This document shows, piece by piece, positions 53,474-64,000 of a DNA stretch of 64,000 bases (the first letter of the stretch is position 1; each line of letters begins with the position of its first letter). Under the pieces are notes generated by a model. It was given only the letters and a program-made list of their open reading frames with translations. It searched no databases and was not told where the DNA came from. Both the position numbers and the translations under genes were made by a program. Source of the DNA: Porphyra umbilicalis (lineage: Eukaryota; Rhodophyta; Bangiophyceae; Bangiales; Bangiaceae); assembly GCA_002049455.2 (NCBI GenBank), contig KV918858.1, positions 1 through 64,000 on the forward strand. The letters are read 5' to 3'.

Positions 53474-54753
53474 GGGGAAGGGAGACGGAGGGGGGCGGGG
53501 GGGGAGGGGGGGAGCACACCCCGGGCGCGTGAGGGGCAGCGCCGGCGGGCGCTGCGCCAGCGGGAGAGCCTGGGGGGGTGGGGCGGGGGGACACGACGTG
53601 GCTCACCAAGCGGCCGGCGCCGTAGAGGCCGCGTCCCGTCGAGAGGAGCGTCGGCACGGGGAACGAGGACGCGGGTGGCGCTCGGCGCGGGGAAAGAGGC
53701 GGTGGGGCGTGGCGTAGCGGGTGGCGATGCGGGTGGATCTTGGTGTGGCGCGGCGGGGCGGCGCTGCCGGGGGGGTGGAGGCCGCGTCGACCGCGGCGGT
53801 CGGGGCCCGCTGGAAGCGCCGCGTTGCGCTGCTGCCGTGGAGCTCACCACGTGTCTCCCGCCGCTTGCCGTGCAACAGGGTGTGCTGTGAACGACTTGAC
53901 CGAGGCCACTGGCTGGATCACCCGTCCGTATTTACATTGATCGGCGGTCTGCGCGTGGCGTGGCCCCACGGCGTCGACGGCGCTGCGGCCCGCGCGTCAG
54001 CGGGCACGTCGTGGCGGCCGCGGCGCGCCGCCGGCCGGCGGCCCCACCCGCGCCAACCCGCTCCGCCGCGAGCCGTTGCCTGTGGGTGCCCCGCGCTGCC
54101 GCCGCCGCGCTGTCGCCAGAGGGCACGCACAGGGCGGCTGCCGCCGCCGGGCATTGACGGCTGGACGCGCGGACGACACGACCCGGCGCGGCGCGGACAT
54201 GAACAAGAACAAAAAAAAAAGAAAGCTAGACGACGCCGCACCAGCAGCGGGCGGAAGGGTGGGGTCCAGGCCACCTCAAAACAGACGTGGGCGGGGTCCC
54301 TACCGCCTCGCCCTCCCCACTGCGCGCCGCCGCCGACCGCCCGTGCCACGCGCGCCCCCAAGCACGCAGATCTGCCACGCGACGCGCGTGCCACCACATT
54401 GTTAGAGACTTGCGGAGGCACTCTGCCCCGCTCGGCCACCTCCCGCCCGCAACGTTGCCGGTGCCACGGGTGCGGGGCAAGCGCCGCCGCCGCGCAGGCG
54501 CACGTCGTCATGGACGGCGCACCGGCGCGGCTGATCGGTCGGCGCCGCCGCCGCGACGGCGCGGCGGTCGACCGCGGGCGTCGCGTTGCGTGGGCCAAGA
54601 GCTACTACAAAAGGCGCCCCCGTTTCTGTTCCCGTCGCTGCTTCTCGAAAACACCAGTGGGGTTGCACGCGCACGCCCCCCCCACCCGCCCGCCTCGTCC
54701 CACGACCCCCCCCCGCATCGCGCCGCCGCAGCCCGACACCCCCCCCCCCCCAC
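53474..54753. other. intergenic, no gene seen
   Basis: About 1.3 kb between two minus-strand genes. GC-rich with biased chance frames. Probably the promoter of the SAM-domain gene and the 3' UTR of the VWA gene. Confidence 0.5.
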
Positions 54754-57414
54754 CTACGCGCTCCGCCCCTCTGACGACGGCCGGCCCATCATGGGCGGTT
54801 GGGGCTGGGGGATCTGCCCAATCATCCCCGGCTGCATGGGCAGGGGCAGCTCCTCGTGGTTGTGGTGGCGCCGGTACCCAAAGAGCACGAGCCCCCCAAC
54901 GACCGCAATGCCCACCCCAATGCCCGCCACAATGCCGACAATCTCCCCCGTTGAGAGCGCCCCCCGCCCCGTGTCGGTCGCCGCCTCGAGTTGGAGGCGG
55001 CAGAGGCAGCCGTCGCAGCAGGTGTTGACGCACGGCGACGACGCGTCCCCAATCGCGCACAGCGGCGTCGCCGTCAGCGACTGACAATCCTCTGGCGTCC
55101 CGTCGCGGACCAACTCGGGGACGCACTCGGGGTGCTGCGGGTCGGGGTTGGACTCGACGAGCTCCCCGGTGAGCCGCACCGGGCGGTCCTTAAAGGCAAG
55201 GTCTGCCGCCGCGCACATGGCCGCGTCGGGCAGGCGCTCCACGGGGAAGGAGCAGAGCATCGGCCGCGGCCGCTCACAGTCGGTGGCCACCCAGTTGGCA
55301 GACACGCCCCGACGGTCGGCCGTCGCGCAGTTGAGCTCCGCGCCGTCCACGGGCTGGTCCCGCGCCCACGACGCAAAGCGCAAGACGGGGAGGCGGCGGG
55401 GCGGGTCGCCCGCCGTCTCCGGCGGCCGGTCGACCATCCACGTGTCGCCACCCTCGTCGCGCGTCAACCCAATCCACGCCCCATCCGGGGGGAGGAGGGA
55501 CGAGGCGGGCCCATTCTCGGCAGAGTTGTAAAACTCGGCGAGCGTGCCGTCGGGCAGGCGCTCGGCGCACATGCGGGCCGCCTCGGCCCGCGTCACCGAC
55601 TCGTTGATCGGCACGTACACGTGCCGCTGGGCCACCCAACAGTCGTACCGCCCAAACTCCCAGGCGCGCAGGTCCTCGTCGCCCAACGCCGGGCATTGGA
55701 CGCCCTCGCGCGCCTGCTGGATTTCACACCCCGTCAGCCGCAGTGGCCGCCCATCCTCCGTCGCAACGATGCACTGGGGCGGCCGGTTTTTGAGCTCCGC
55801 GTCCACCGCTTGTTGCGAGCCGTTGGCGGCCCTCACCAGCTCTTCCGCGAGGATGTCGGTGCCGACCACGCCGAGCAGCTGCCGCACGGGCGTATCGTAC
55901 ACGGGGATGGTCAGGGTGGCCATCAGCCCAAAGCCGCCGGCGTCTTGGTAGAGCGCCGACGCGACGGCCTTTCCCGCCGACGGTGGGTCGGCGGTCCACT
56001 GGCTCGAGGAGAGGAGGCGGGATAACGACGACAAGGCCGTGAGGATGTTTTCCTGCTTGGACGCAATGTGCGCCCACACGCCCGAGGAGCGGGGCAAGCA
56101 CGCCGCCTGCCGCAACAGCCCGTCGTCCGACCCCTCCCCAATCGTCGCGGCCGCAATGACGGCCGTCTGATTCACGCGCCTCTCCAGCGCCACCTGCCGC
56201 GCATTGACCGCCGCCATTGCTTCGGCGACGCAGCGGCACGGGCGCGACCGGTCCTTGGCGCACGCCGCTTCGCAATTGGTCGAGCCCGGCGGGGAGCCCC
56301 CAATCACGATAATGACACGGGTGCACCCCGACGTGACGCCGTCATCGCCGAGGCCCGCCTCGAGCACGTCAAACGCCTTTTCCAAGCCTTGCACGGGGTT
56401 GGCCACCCCCGACGACGCGTTGAGGGGCGCCAAGTTGGCGAGGATCTGTGACTTGACCTTGTTGGTCGCCATCGCCATGCCCATGTTGGGCGTCAGCACC
56501 TGCACCCCCGTCGGCGTGTTGAGGCCGTAGGCAACGACCGCCACGGCGTCCGACTCTTGAAAGGTGTCCAAAATGGTCGTCACCGAGTCAAACGCGAGCC
56601 GCGACCGCGCGACGGTCGCGTCCTCCCCCGACGACCCAACCGGCCTGCTCATCGCCGCCGACGCGTCGACGAGGATGACCGTATCCTTGGCCCCCACCGT
56701 GCCCGTCACGTACCACGGCCGCATCCGCGGGTCGTACTTTGCGCAGTCGGTGTAGTCCTCCCCGCCCTGAAAGGCCATGCCCGGAAAGAGGCGGATCATC
56801 CCACTCGCCGACGAAAAGTAGGTCCACGGCCCCGAGTCGAGCGCCGCCAGCCGCACAAAGTCGGGGTTGAGGTCCCGCGTGAAGCAAATGTCCTCCCCCA
56901 ACCGGGACACGACCGACCCGCCGGCCGCGTCGAGCAAATTGGGCGCCACGTGCACGTACGATTGGGTGTAGTCGAGCTTGCGCGCCACGCACGAGCCGGG
57001 CGTCCCGTCCTCGTCTTGACACACCGACTCGGCGTGGCCGAGGCGCGTCGTGCACGTGAGCGACTCGGGCATTTTGCGGGCGCAGCTCGACTGGGAGCAC
57101 GCGCACGAGCGGTCCTCGTCGCACCGCGACTGGTCAACGAGCACGCTGCGGGCCTTGAGGGAGAGCTCCACGATGATGTCCGCTTTGGCCGTCATCAAGG
57201 CGCGCACCCGCTCGGCGGGCCCGGACAACGCGCCGGGGGGGGGGGTCGGCGCTTGCGCGCGCGCCGCGGGGGTGACGACCGCCACGGCCGCGGCGGCGGC
57301 CGCCGCCGCGAGGAGGGAGACCCGCCACCGCCGGCGGACGGGGGGCGCGGCGGCGGCGGCGCCGCCGCCGCCGCCGCCGCCGACGCCGCTGCGACGAGCG
57401 CGGGGGGAAGCCAT
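54754..57414 (-). CDS. type I membrane protein with VWA_N/VWA and C-type-lectin-like domains
   Basis: 886 residues from the ATG at 57414 (GTCGCCATGG); the frame runs on upstream to 57561 but without a better ATG. A signal peptide (WRVSLLAAAAAAAAVAVVTP, AARA) is followed by a Cys-rich stretch (CDEDRSCACSQSSCARKM). A VWA_N/Cache-like part as in calcium-channel alpha2-delta comes next (GPWTYFSSASGMIRLFPGMA, YDPRMRPWYVTGTVG), then the VWA domain DTVILVDASAAMS with a MIDAS-like DxSxA and TRVIIVIGGSPPG. A further Cache-like region carries GKAVASALYQDAGGFGLMAT and LTIPVYDTPVRQLLGVVGTD. Residues about 630-770 look like a C-type lectin fold (AEAARMCAERLPDGTLAEFY, DGAWIGLTRDEGGDTWMV, NWVATDCERPRPMLCSF). 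A Cys-rich knot and one membrane helix (GEIVGIVAGIGVGIAVVGGL) end in a short Pro-rich cytoplasmic tail. Likely a surface adhesion or sensing protein. Confidence 0.85.
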   Translation of the reverse strand: MASPRARRSGVGGGGGGGAAAAAPPVRRRWRVSLLAAAAAAAAVAVVTPAARAQAPTPPPGALSGPAERVRALMTAKADIIVELSLKARSVLVDQSRCDEDRSCACSQSSCARKMPESLTCTTRLGHAESVCQDEDGTPGSCVARKLDYTQSYVHVAPNLLDAAGGSVVSRLGEDICFTRDLNPDFVRLAALDSGPWTYFSSASGMIRLFPGMAFQGGEDYTDCAKYDPRMRPWYVTGTVGAKDTVILVDASAAMSRPVGSSGEDATVARSRLAFDSVTTILDTFQESDAVAVVAYGLNTPTGVQVLTPNMGMAMATNKVKSQILANLAPLNASSGVANPVQGLEKAFDVLEAGLGDDGVTSGCTRVIIVIGGSPPGSTNCEAACAKDRSRPCRCVAEAMAAVNARQVALERRVNQTAVIAAATIGEGSDDGLLRQAACLPRSSGVWAHIASKQENILTALSSLSRLLSSSQWTADPPSAGKAVASALYQDAGGFGLMATLTIPVYDTPVRQLLGVVGTDILAEELVRAANGSQQAVDAELKNRPPQCIVATEDGRPLRLTGCEIQQAREGVQCPALGDEDLRAWEFGRYDCWVAQRHVYVPINESVTRAEAARMCAERLPDGTLAEFYNSAENGPASSLLPPDGAWIGLTRDEGGDTWMVDRPPETAGDPPRRLPVLRFASWARDQPVDGAELNCATADRRGVSANWVATDCERPRPMLCSFPVERLPDAAMCAAADLAFKDRPVRLTGELVESNPDPQHPECVPELVRDGTPEDCQSLTATPLCAIGDASSPCVNTCCDGCLCRLQLEAATDTGRGALSTGEIVGIVAGIGVGIAVVGGLVLFGYRRHHNHEELPLPMQPGMIGQIPQPQPPMMGRPSSEGRSA

Positions 57415-59693
57415 GGCGACGGGCACAGCGGCGGCGGTGGGGGCGACGGCAGCGTCGGCGGCGGGGGGGCGACGCGGACGGACACGAGACGCGGGCGGCG
57501 GGGAACTCACCGCGTCGCCAACGGGGTGGGGGGCCCGCGCCCCGACGTGGCCGGCGCGCACGCCTCGGATGCGGCGCGGTGACGGCGCGCAGGCCGGCGG
57601 TTGCGACCGCCGCCCTCGTGAGGAGAGGGCGTGCAGCGGCGACGGGGGCGCGCGGGGCCCCGCGCTGACCCGCCCGGCGCGTGCGTTAAGAGGTAGCTCA
57701 TGCGCGGCGGCCGGCGGCCGCGCGCGGCCCGCCGCTCACCTCCACGCACCGCAGCGTCAGGGTCAACGGCGACGCGCCTGCGCGTGTACAGTACAGTACG
57801 GTAGCCACGGCCGAGGCGCCCACAGCACCCCCCCGTACCGCCGTTGCCGCGCCTCTCCCGTTTGACAACCCCGCCGCGCGCCGTCGAGCCGCCTTGCGCG
57901 CCCCACACCCCGCCGGCGCGCGCGGCGGGCCCCGCAGCGTAGGCGTGGCCCCGGCGCCCGGGTGTGCGCACGCACGGCCGCCTGACAGGCGCTCTGTCGG
58001 GAGAGGGAGGAGGGGGAGCGCGCTGCACGGGCATGGCGCGTCGAGGGGGAGGTACGTGGGCGCCGCCGGTGGTCCGTCCGCGAGCTGTATGCGGCCGCCG
58101 CGCGCGCGTCAGCCGCTCAGGCCCACCAATGGGGGCGGCCGGCGCCGAAACGTTGACACGGTTGATGCGCGTCGGCCTGGCCGCTCGGCGCGTGCCACGA
58201 AAAAAGACGCGGCGGAGACAGGGGCGGTTGGCAGCCCCACCGAGCGGGGCACGGCGCCGCGCGGCCGCAGCGCTTGGCACCCAATCAGTGCGGGCGCCGC
58301 GCGGGCCCCCTGGTGGTGGCCCCCCGGAAATCCAGCCACCTCAGCCGCTCCACGCGTCTGCGGTCGGTGCGCGCCCCCGTGTCACGCGTCATGGCCGGCT
58401 GGTTGCATTTGGGAGTGGGTGCCCATTCGAGCCGTCCACCCACTGCTCGTCGCGCGCCCCACGCGCGCGCGGGGAGCGCGTCTGGCGGAGAGGCGCGGGA
58501 GTGCAACGGGCAATGATGGGTGGACCGTGTGGGTTGGTCCACGCGGGCTGACACGTCGGCGCTCGCTCGACAGGGGGCACGGGCCGACGGGCGTCTGTCA
58601 ACGTGGCCCGCCGTCGAGGCAGGAGCGATGGGCGGCACCGTCGTGGGGGAAACTCTGCCGGTCACTCCTCACCCGGGGCGTCGCGGCTGCCGCGAGTGGG
58701 CCGCCATGTGCTTTTCACAAAACGTGGTCGGCCACCCGCCCCGCAACGTAGAAATACAGTGGTGGCGGCAGGATGACAGTGTCTGAAAATCACGGCAATG
58801 ACGATGCGATGAGGGTGTACGAGTGAGTGTTGGTGGCACGCAGATCAAGGACTGGTCCGCTGAAACAATGGTCTGGTCCATGTCAGGAGATGGAAGCAGA
58901 CCGAGGGGACTGGTACAGCTTGACCTTGGACCATGCCGCCGGCGGGCGGTGCGGGGCTTTGGACGTCCCGCGTCTGGCGGCATGGGTGGGGCCGCACCTT
59001 CCCCTCCCCCACACATGCGGGGCGGGAGCGGGGGGGGGCGGGCGTCCCGCACGCACGCCAACGTGCACCGCGTCGCTTGCGGGAAGGGGGGGGGGGGGAC
59101 GGCAAAGCCCTGGCCGCCGCCGGGGCACAGAGCCCCCCACCCGCGTCCCACATCGATAGCGGGAAAATAAGTGTAAACGGAGGGCAGCGCGCCGCTCTCC
59201 ACGCCACCGAGACCGTGCTACACGCGCACGCGTCGCCCCAAAAACGAGGCGCATGCACGCAAACAAAAACGATACCACAATCGATGCCGACGAGCCGGTC
59301 GGGGACCACCCCGCCGCTGTACACGTGTGTCCGACACCCTCGGCCCTATCGCGGATCCCGCTGCCCGACCCGTACCCGCAAGCAATGCCGCGCGAGAAAA
59401 CAAACAACGCAATCGCCTGCGGGGGCGCCCTCGTCCACCCGCTTCCCGGCGTTGGAGGGGCCACCGTAGCTCTGTCGCGGGCGTCCCGTCCCCCCGGCGG
59501 TGTCCGCTGCCGTGCCGACGGTACCCCCAGTGGCGGCGGAGCGGGCGGAGCAGCCTAAAGCTTTTTGATTTTTTCAGGCGCTCGTCGACTTGGCCGTCGA
59601 TGTTGACGCCGTTTCCTCAGGCGCGGCGGGCTCCGCTTTGGTCGACGGCGCCTCCGCCTTGGACGCCGGCGCCTCCGCCTTGGACGCCGGCGC
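57415..59693. other. 2.3-kb intergenic region
   Basis: No gene supported. Frames are short or compositionally biased. The stretch 58750-58900 is less GC-rich. Confidence 0.5.
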
Positions 59694-62064
59694 CTAAGGA
59701 GGCAACGCCTTGGACGCCGCGGGCGTCGGCGTTGCCTCCTTCTCCCCAATCGACGCGGGTTCGGCCGGGGTGCGCGTCGGCGCCGCTGGCGCCGGCCCCG
59801 GCGCCGCCGTCGGCGACGGCGACGGCGTCGCGCAGACGCCCGCTGCCGTGGCGGCCGTGCCCCACCCCCCGGCTGGCGCGTACGCCCCCACAGGGTAGTC
59901 GACGACCGTCGTCTCCGCCACGCACGCGGCGCCGTCGCGGAGCGTCCACCGCGTCGACGCCGGCGGCGCGCACCACCCGTCGGCGGCAAAAGTCGCAGCA
60001 GACGGCAGACCACAACACGGTGCGGCGCGTGTACGTGCCGGGCGCCGACGGGGCGGGGAACACTGCAGGCGTTGGCGCCGCCGCCGCCGCCGCAGCCGCG
60101 CACGCGCAGCCGGCGGCGAGCGTCACGGTCGCGGCGGGCCCCCCCGTCGCCGGTGGGGCCGCGCTGTGGGGCGGGGCAGGGCGGCAAAAAGGGGGCGTCG
60201 ACAGAGACGGCAGGCCGCACGGCACACAGCGGCGGCGGGCGCCCAACACCCACAGCCGTGGCATGAGGAGCCGAGGCAAGGGAGGCACGACCGTCAGTGC
60301 GGTGCCCCGCCATCCACCGTCGCCCGCCCTCCGTGGCACCACCCGAGGCACCCCCCCCCCCCCCCACGACGGCGCGTACGACCACGGCGGCTTGACGGCC
60401 GGCGCAAAGGCGCACCCACGCACCCGCACGTACGGAAAACGCGCGGAGGGCCAGCAGCCTGTCCACGGGCCTTGCCCTCGTTGGACGTGTCGCCCGCGGG
60501 GCAGTCTGTGCGCGCCACACAGGGGCGGGGCAAGGGCACGTGGCATGGGAAAGAGCCCACCCGTCAAAACGGCAACCGCAGGTCGTCAGCGCGTCGGTGG
60601 TCGGCCTTGCTCGCCACCCCACCGCCTTGCCCTCACGGTCCGCCAGCCACACCTCCCCGGGACACTGCCCCACACACCCCTCCACAGGGTGTGTCCAACG
60701 GAAGGCCGCGGGCGGTCGGCCACCCCACCGCCCCGTCCCCCCGGATCCCCCCCCCCCAACACCTCCTCTTCATCGACGGGTTGGCCACCGCGCCCGCCAC
60801 GCGTGCCTTCCCCGCCGCGCAGCCGAGCTCGCTCACCGCCTCGGCGGGCAGCGGGAGCATCTTCAACCCCACCCCCGACCCCACACCCCCCTCGTCAGCG
60901 GCGGCACACCAACCGCGCCGCCCGCCCGCCCGACCGTGCGCATCGACTCGGCCGAGGCCGAGGCCGGCGCCGCGCCCGCCTCGGCGTCAATGTCGGCGAG
61001 CGCCACGGACGCGGTGAAGCGGAAGCCGGCGGCCTCCACGACGATGCCCTCAAAGCCACGGTAGGGGGGGGGGGTCGCCGCCGCCCACGATGCAGCCGCC
61101 CTCGGCCGTCGACGACGCGGGCGCCGGCGTCGGCGACGGTGTCGACGCCTCGGACGGCGATGTCGTCGCCTGCTGCTTGGACGGCGCCGGCGTGGCCGAC
61201 GACGGGGGGGGGGTGGCCGCCGATTCCTTCGCCGTCGACGCCGACTCGCTCTTTGTGAGCACTGTGCACTCGCTCTTGGTCGGCGTCGTGGACTCGCGCT
61301 CGGTCGGGGTTGTGGACTCGCTCTCGGTCGGGGTCGTGGACTCGCGCCCGGTCGGGGTTGTGGACTCGCCCTTGGTCGGCGTCGTAGAGCCGCGCTCCGT
61401 CGCCGCCTGCTCCTCTTTGGGCGCCGCGGCCGCCCGCACCACCGCCAGCCGCTGCACCGCGGATGGCGTCGACGCGCAGCCGCCCACCGCCACACGGCGG
61501 GCGCGCAGCTGGGTGCCGTCGGGGAGGGCCCACACCGAGCCGCCCGCGTCGAGGGCGGTTGACACGCGGGCGGTGAGGGGCTGCCCGGGGTCGGCCCCCG
61601 CGCCGGGACGCGCCGTCGACGCGGCGGCGGCGGCGGCAGTGCCGCCGACACACAAGGCCGGGGAGGAGGCGGCGGCGGGCGGGGGGGGGGGGGCGGGTGC
61701 GGGGTCGGCGGCCACGGGGAAGCGCGTCCGCGGGGCGCCCATGGTCGTGGACGGCGGTGACGGCCGACGGCGGGGGCGTCTGGGAGGCGGCTCGGCGCGG
61801 GCGGCTAGGCACGCGCGCACGCGGCGGGTGGTGGTGACGGCGAGGGTGGCGGCGGTGGTGGGGTGGGGCGCTGGGGGTGGCGGCGGGAGGGGTGGGCGCC
61901 GCTGCGTCGGCCGGGGGCTGAACGGCGGCTGCCGTCGTGTGCCCGTCGACCGCCGGCGCTCGCCCCCACTGCCGCCGCGTGGATGTCGGCGGTCTGTGGA
62001 CACGCGTCGACGCGCGCCGGCCGACCGCGTCGGCTGTGGCCGACGCGGGCGCCGCCGCCGCCAC
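59694..62064 (-). CDS. poorly resolved Ser/Thr/Pro-rich protein gene
   Basis: Minus-strand coding potential is spread over several frames and I cannot give one certain model. Stretches that look coded: PLTARVSTALDAGGSVWALP then DGTQLRARRVAVGGC (about 61480-61590); a tandem Ser-Thr-Thr-Pro-Thr repeat; Pro/Ser-rich sequence to about 61080; then, across a run of C at 61061-61070, GFEGIVVEAAGFRFTASVAL ADIDAEAG; LKMLPLPAEAVSELGCAAGK ARVAGAVANPSMKR (about 60770-60870); GPAATVTLAAGCACAAA (about 60110-60160); and a C-terminal part VAETTVVDYPVGAYAPAGGW ... ATPTPAASKALPP ending at 59694. Introns between these pieces are likely but not placed. The mix of Cys-containing short blocks and Ser/Thr/Pro linkers suggests a secreted or wall-associated protein. 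No family recognised. Confidence 0.35.
61215..61395 (-). repeat. 24-bp tandem repeat coding STTPTxxE
   Basis: About seven 24-bp units read on the minus strand as GSTTPTKGE, STTPTGRE, STTPTESE, STTPTERE, STTPTKSE, CTVLTKSE and so on. The 8-residue period and the retained Thr/Pro pattern, while Lys/Gly/Arg/Glu positions vary, suggest a coding array that may be O-glycosylated. Confidence 0.75.
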
Positions 62065-64000
62065 CGCGTCGCCGCCATGGGCGCCGCGCCGCCGTCACGG
62101 CGCAGCGGCCACGCCGCCCCGCCCACTGCCGCTGACCACGTGCCGCCGCTGGGGCGGCGCCATGCCCCCGCCCCCGCGCCGCCGCCGCGGCGGCGGCGGC
62201 GCGAGAATGGCAGCGGCGCACGCCTTCGGCGTTGCGGCGGTCGCGCCGCCGCGCCGCCCGTCGGCCATCCCGCCGCGCGCGCGCCGCCGTCCCGCCGGGC
62301 GACACGGGCGGCGGCCGCGCGTGGGCCGCCGAGGCGCCGCCGCGCGCGTGGGCACGGGGCTACTGCCCGTCGCCGCAGGGGGCGCCCGGGGCCCCGCCCC
62401 GCGCGCGGCCCCGCGTGGCGCAGCGTCTGCTCTCCCCCGCGGACGGGCGGGTTGCCCCCGTCGACGCGAGACGCGGACCACGTCACCCGCCGGGGGGGGA
62501 GGCGCCACGCGGGCACGCGGCGCTTGCACGCGCGCGGAAAGCCAGTCGGGCGCCACGTCACCTCGGCGGGCAAGCGCGGGTGGTGGCGTGCCAAAGTCAC
62601 CCAGCGCAGTGCACCTCGTTGCTGGATCCACCACGAGCCTCGTTTTCCCCCAAATCGCTCGTACGAAAACTTGCACGACCCCTCGGAAGCACCTGTACGA
62701 GGCGATGTTTTTGCAAAAACATGTTAAAACATGCATACGTTTGCATGTCTGCATTTTTCAATGACTTCTTGGATGCACCAGAAGCATCTTTGAGAGCCGC
62801 TTGCTATGGTCTTGAGCGACGTTAAAAGCGAATAGAGTTACGTGGCTCAGAAGTACTGTCCTGCCACAGGGGCCACAGGGCGCCTGCCCCCCTGCCCCCC
62901 CCCACGGCCCCGAGTTGCGCGCGGCGACCGACTTCCGGGGTTAAATATTCATATTTCTGGTCCGCAACTGTTATCTTGTAAGCCATTTGACGGCGTATAT
63001 GTTTGTCTTTTTATGAATTCCCTTCATTTCTCAACATTGATATTAGAAAAGTAATCTACTACACTGAAAAGGTCATTACAGGAAAATCTAGTGACACTGC
63101 AGAAGCAGTTCGAATCAATGGTGGTCGAGAAATAAAAAGCCTCGATAAACATCGTCGCGAAAATGTACCACGTACTGAGAACGTGCCTGGGGAGTTGGCC
63201 AGCAGTATTGCAGGTTGATCTGAAACGGTCCCAAATGGGCCCCCAGTACGATATTTGCCGAGATTTGTCGCGTACTGGACCCCTGTTCTCCACAGTGTTC
63301 TTCCAAATGGGTAAGGTCCCATATTCGCATTTTAGATCCCCAGTACGATCTGACACTGCTCAAAGACGTGTCTGGAAGCCATGTGCGCACCTTGCGCACA
63401 CCCCAGTAGGCATTCTGGAGGCACCCAGAGGCACCCGGAGGCCCCCAGAGGCACCCTGCAGGACGTCCTATGGGATTTACCGAGGAGTTACGTGACACCC
63501 TCTTGCGGCGATTCGTGGCCGCGCGGCAAAACGACTACGCATCGCACGCGGGAGCTCTGTCGTATGGGGCAGCGGTGGCGCCACGTTGTACCTCACTGAT
63601 AGAGAACGTTGTAGTGAAGCGTACGTTTTACATTGCGCTCTCACGCCTCCCGGGGGAGAGAGACCTGGTGGGGCAGGGAAGCGGCCGTACGGGCCTGATA
63701 CTCCCATCTGACTGCTCGCTCACCCCGCCCTGCCCCTCCCGCCCGTCTCGCCCACCCCGCCTCGCCCCTCCCGCCCAAGTCGGACACCTAAAGAAGTATA
63801 CAAGACGACCACCGTAAGCAGGAGAAGCGCAAGAAAGAAAACAAACAGACAGACGACAGCACAAGCAAGAGTAAACAGCGAACACATCACAGCAAGTTAG
63901 ACTTGGCCCCCACAGCGCAAAGAAACAGGTCTGTACGCCACCCCACTCCTGTGCCCGACCTGCGCAACGCGGCGGTAGTCGCGGCAGGCAGACGCCGATC
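62065..64000. other. right flank, no gene seen
   Basis: After a GC-rich part to 62590 come the 220-bp repeat copy (62601-62820), a clearly AT-richer patch (about 62940-63160) and, at 63200-63360, two related words (CCAAATGGG and CCCCAGTACGAT). Open frames are below 130 residues and have no motifs. Confidence 0.45.
62601..62820 (-). repeat. 220-bp dispersed repeat, copy B
   Basis: CCAGCGCAGTGCACCTCGTT to GGTCTTGAGCGAC, the inverted counterpart of 46848-47067. The copies differ by scattered substitutions, including small changes in the poly-A-like words, but have the same length, so they are fairly young or under exchange. Confidence 0.8.

Noticed and set aside
1-64000. tRNA or rRNA genes
   Set aside because: A few GTTCGAA words (for example near 2686 and 63108) were checked, but no cloverleaf could be built around them.

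Overview
This window looks like nuclear DNA of a very GC-rich, gene-dense, intron-poor photosynthetic eukaryote. A bangiophyte red alga (Porphyra/Pyropia type) is my best guess. The grounds are the GC content, the long single-exon genes, a plastid-type dihydrolipoyl dehydrogenase, a Prp31 splicing factor, a V-ATPase subunit with two GT-AG introns, and Ala/Gly/Pro-rich low complexity. The species call is inference; the eukaryotic call is firm. The ORFs are interrupted mainly where G or C homopolymers lie inside coding sequence, so several genes are given as one gene spanning two or three frames.

Layout. At 1-2.3 kb is a small SRPBCC (START-like) lipid/ligand-binding gene. From about 2.3 to 19.7 kb lies a large CACTA/EnSpm-like DNA transposon. 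It has shared subterminal motifs at both sides, a 96-bp tandem array, a minus-strand ORF of unknown function, and promoter-proximal 98-bp and 163-bp tandem repeats. It carries a giant cargo gene (Ulp1-like domain, about 41 copies of a 36-residue repeat, a JmjC domain and Cys-rich fingers) and, tail to tail with it, a TNP2/Plavaka-type transposase. This element is the most unusual system here.

From 20 kb on are host genes: a GH47 alpha-mannosidase ending in KDEL; an unrecognised Ala-rich gene; PRPF31 and plastid LPD head to head; a metallo-beta-lactamase/beta-CASP nuclease of INTS11/CPSF73 type; an ABC transporter in which a FetA/STAR1-like ATPase and a FetB/STAR2-like permease appear fused; Notchless (NLE1), divergent from it; a TPR-J domain-TM protein; a cyclin-like gene; V-ATPase subunit F; a SAM-domain membrane protein; a VWA plus C-type-lectin type I membrane protein; and a poorly resolved Ser/Thr/Pro-rich gene.

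Between these lie low-information GC-rich stretches and small repeats. They include a 238-bp MITE with 33-bp inverted ends and an AGT duplication, a 131-bp TA-flanked mariner/pogo-like MITE, a 220-bp dispersed repeat in two inverted copies, minisatellites and a strong hairpin. I saw no rRNA, tRNA or CRISPR array.
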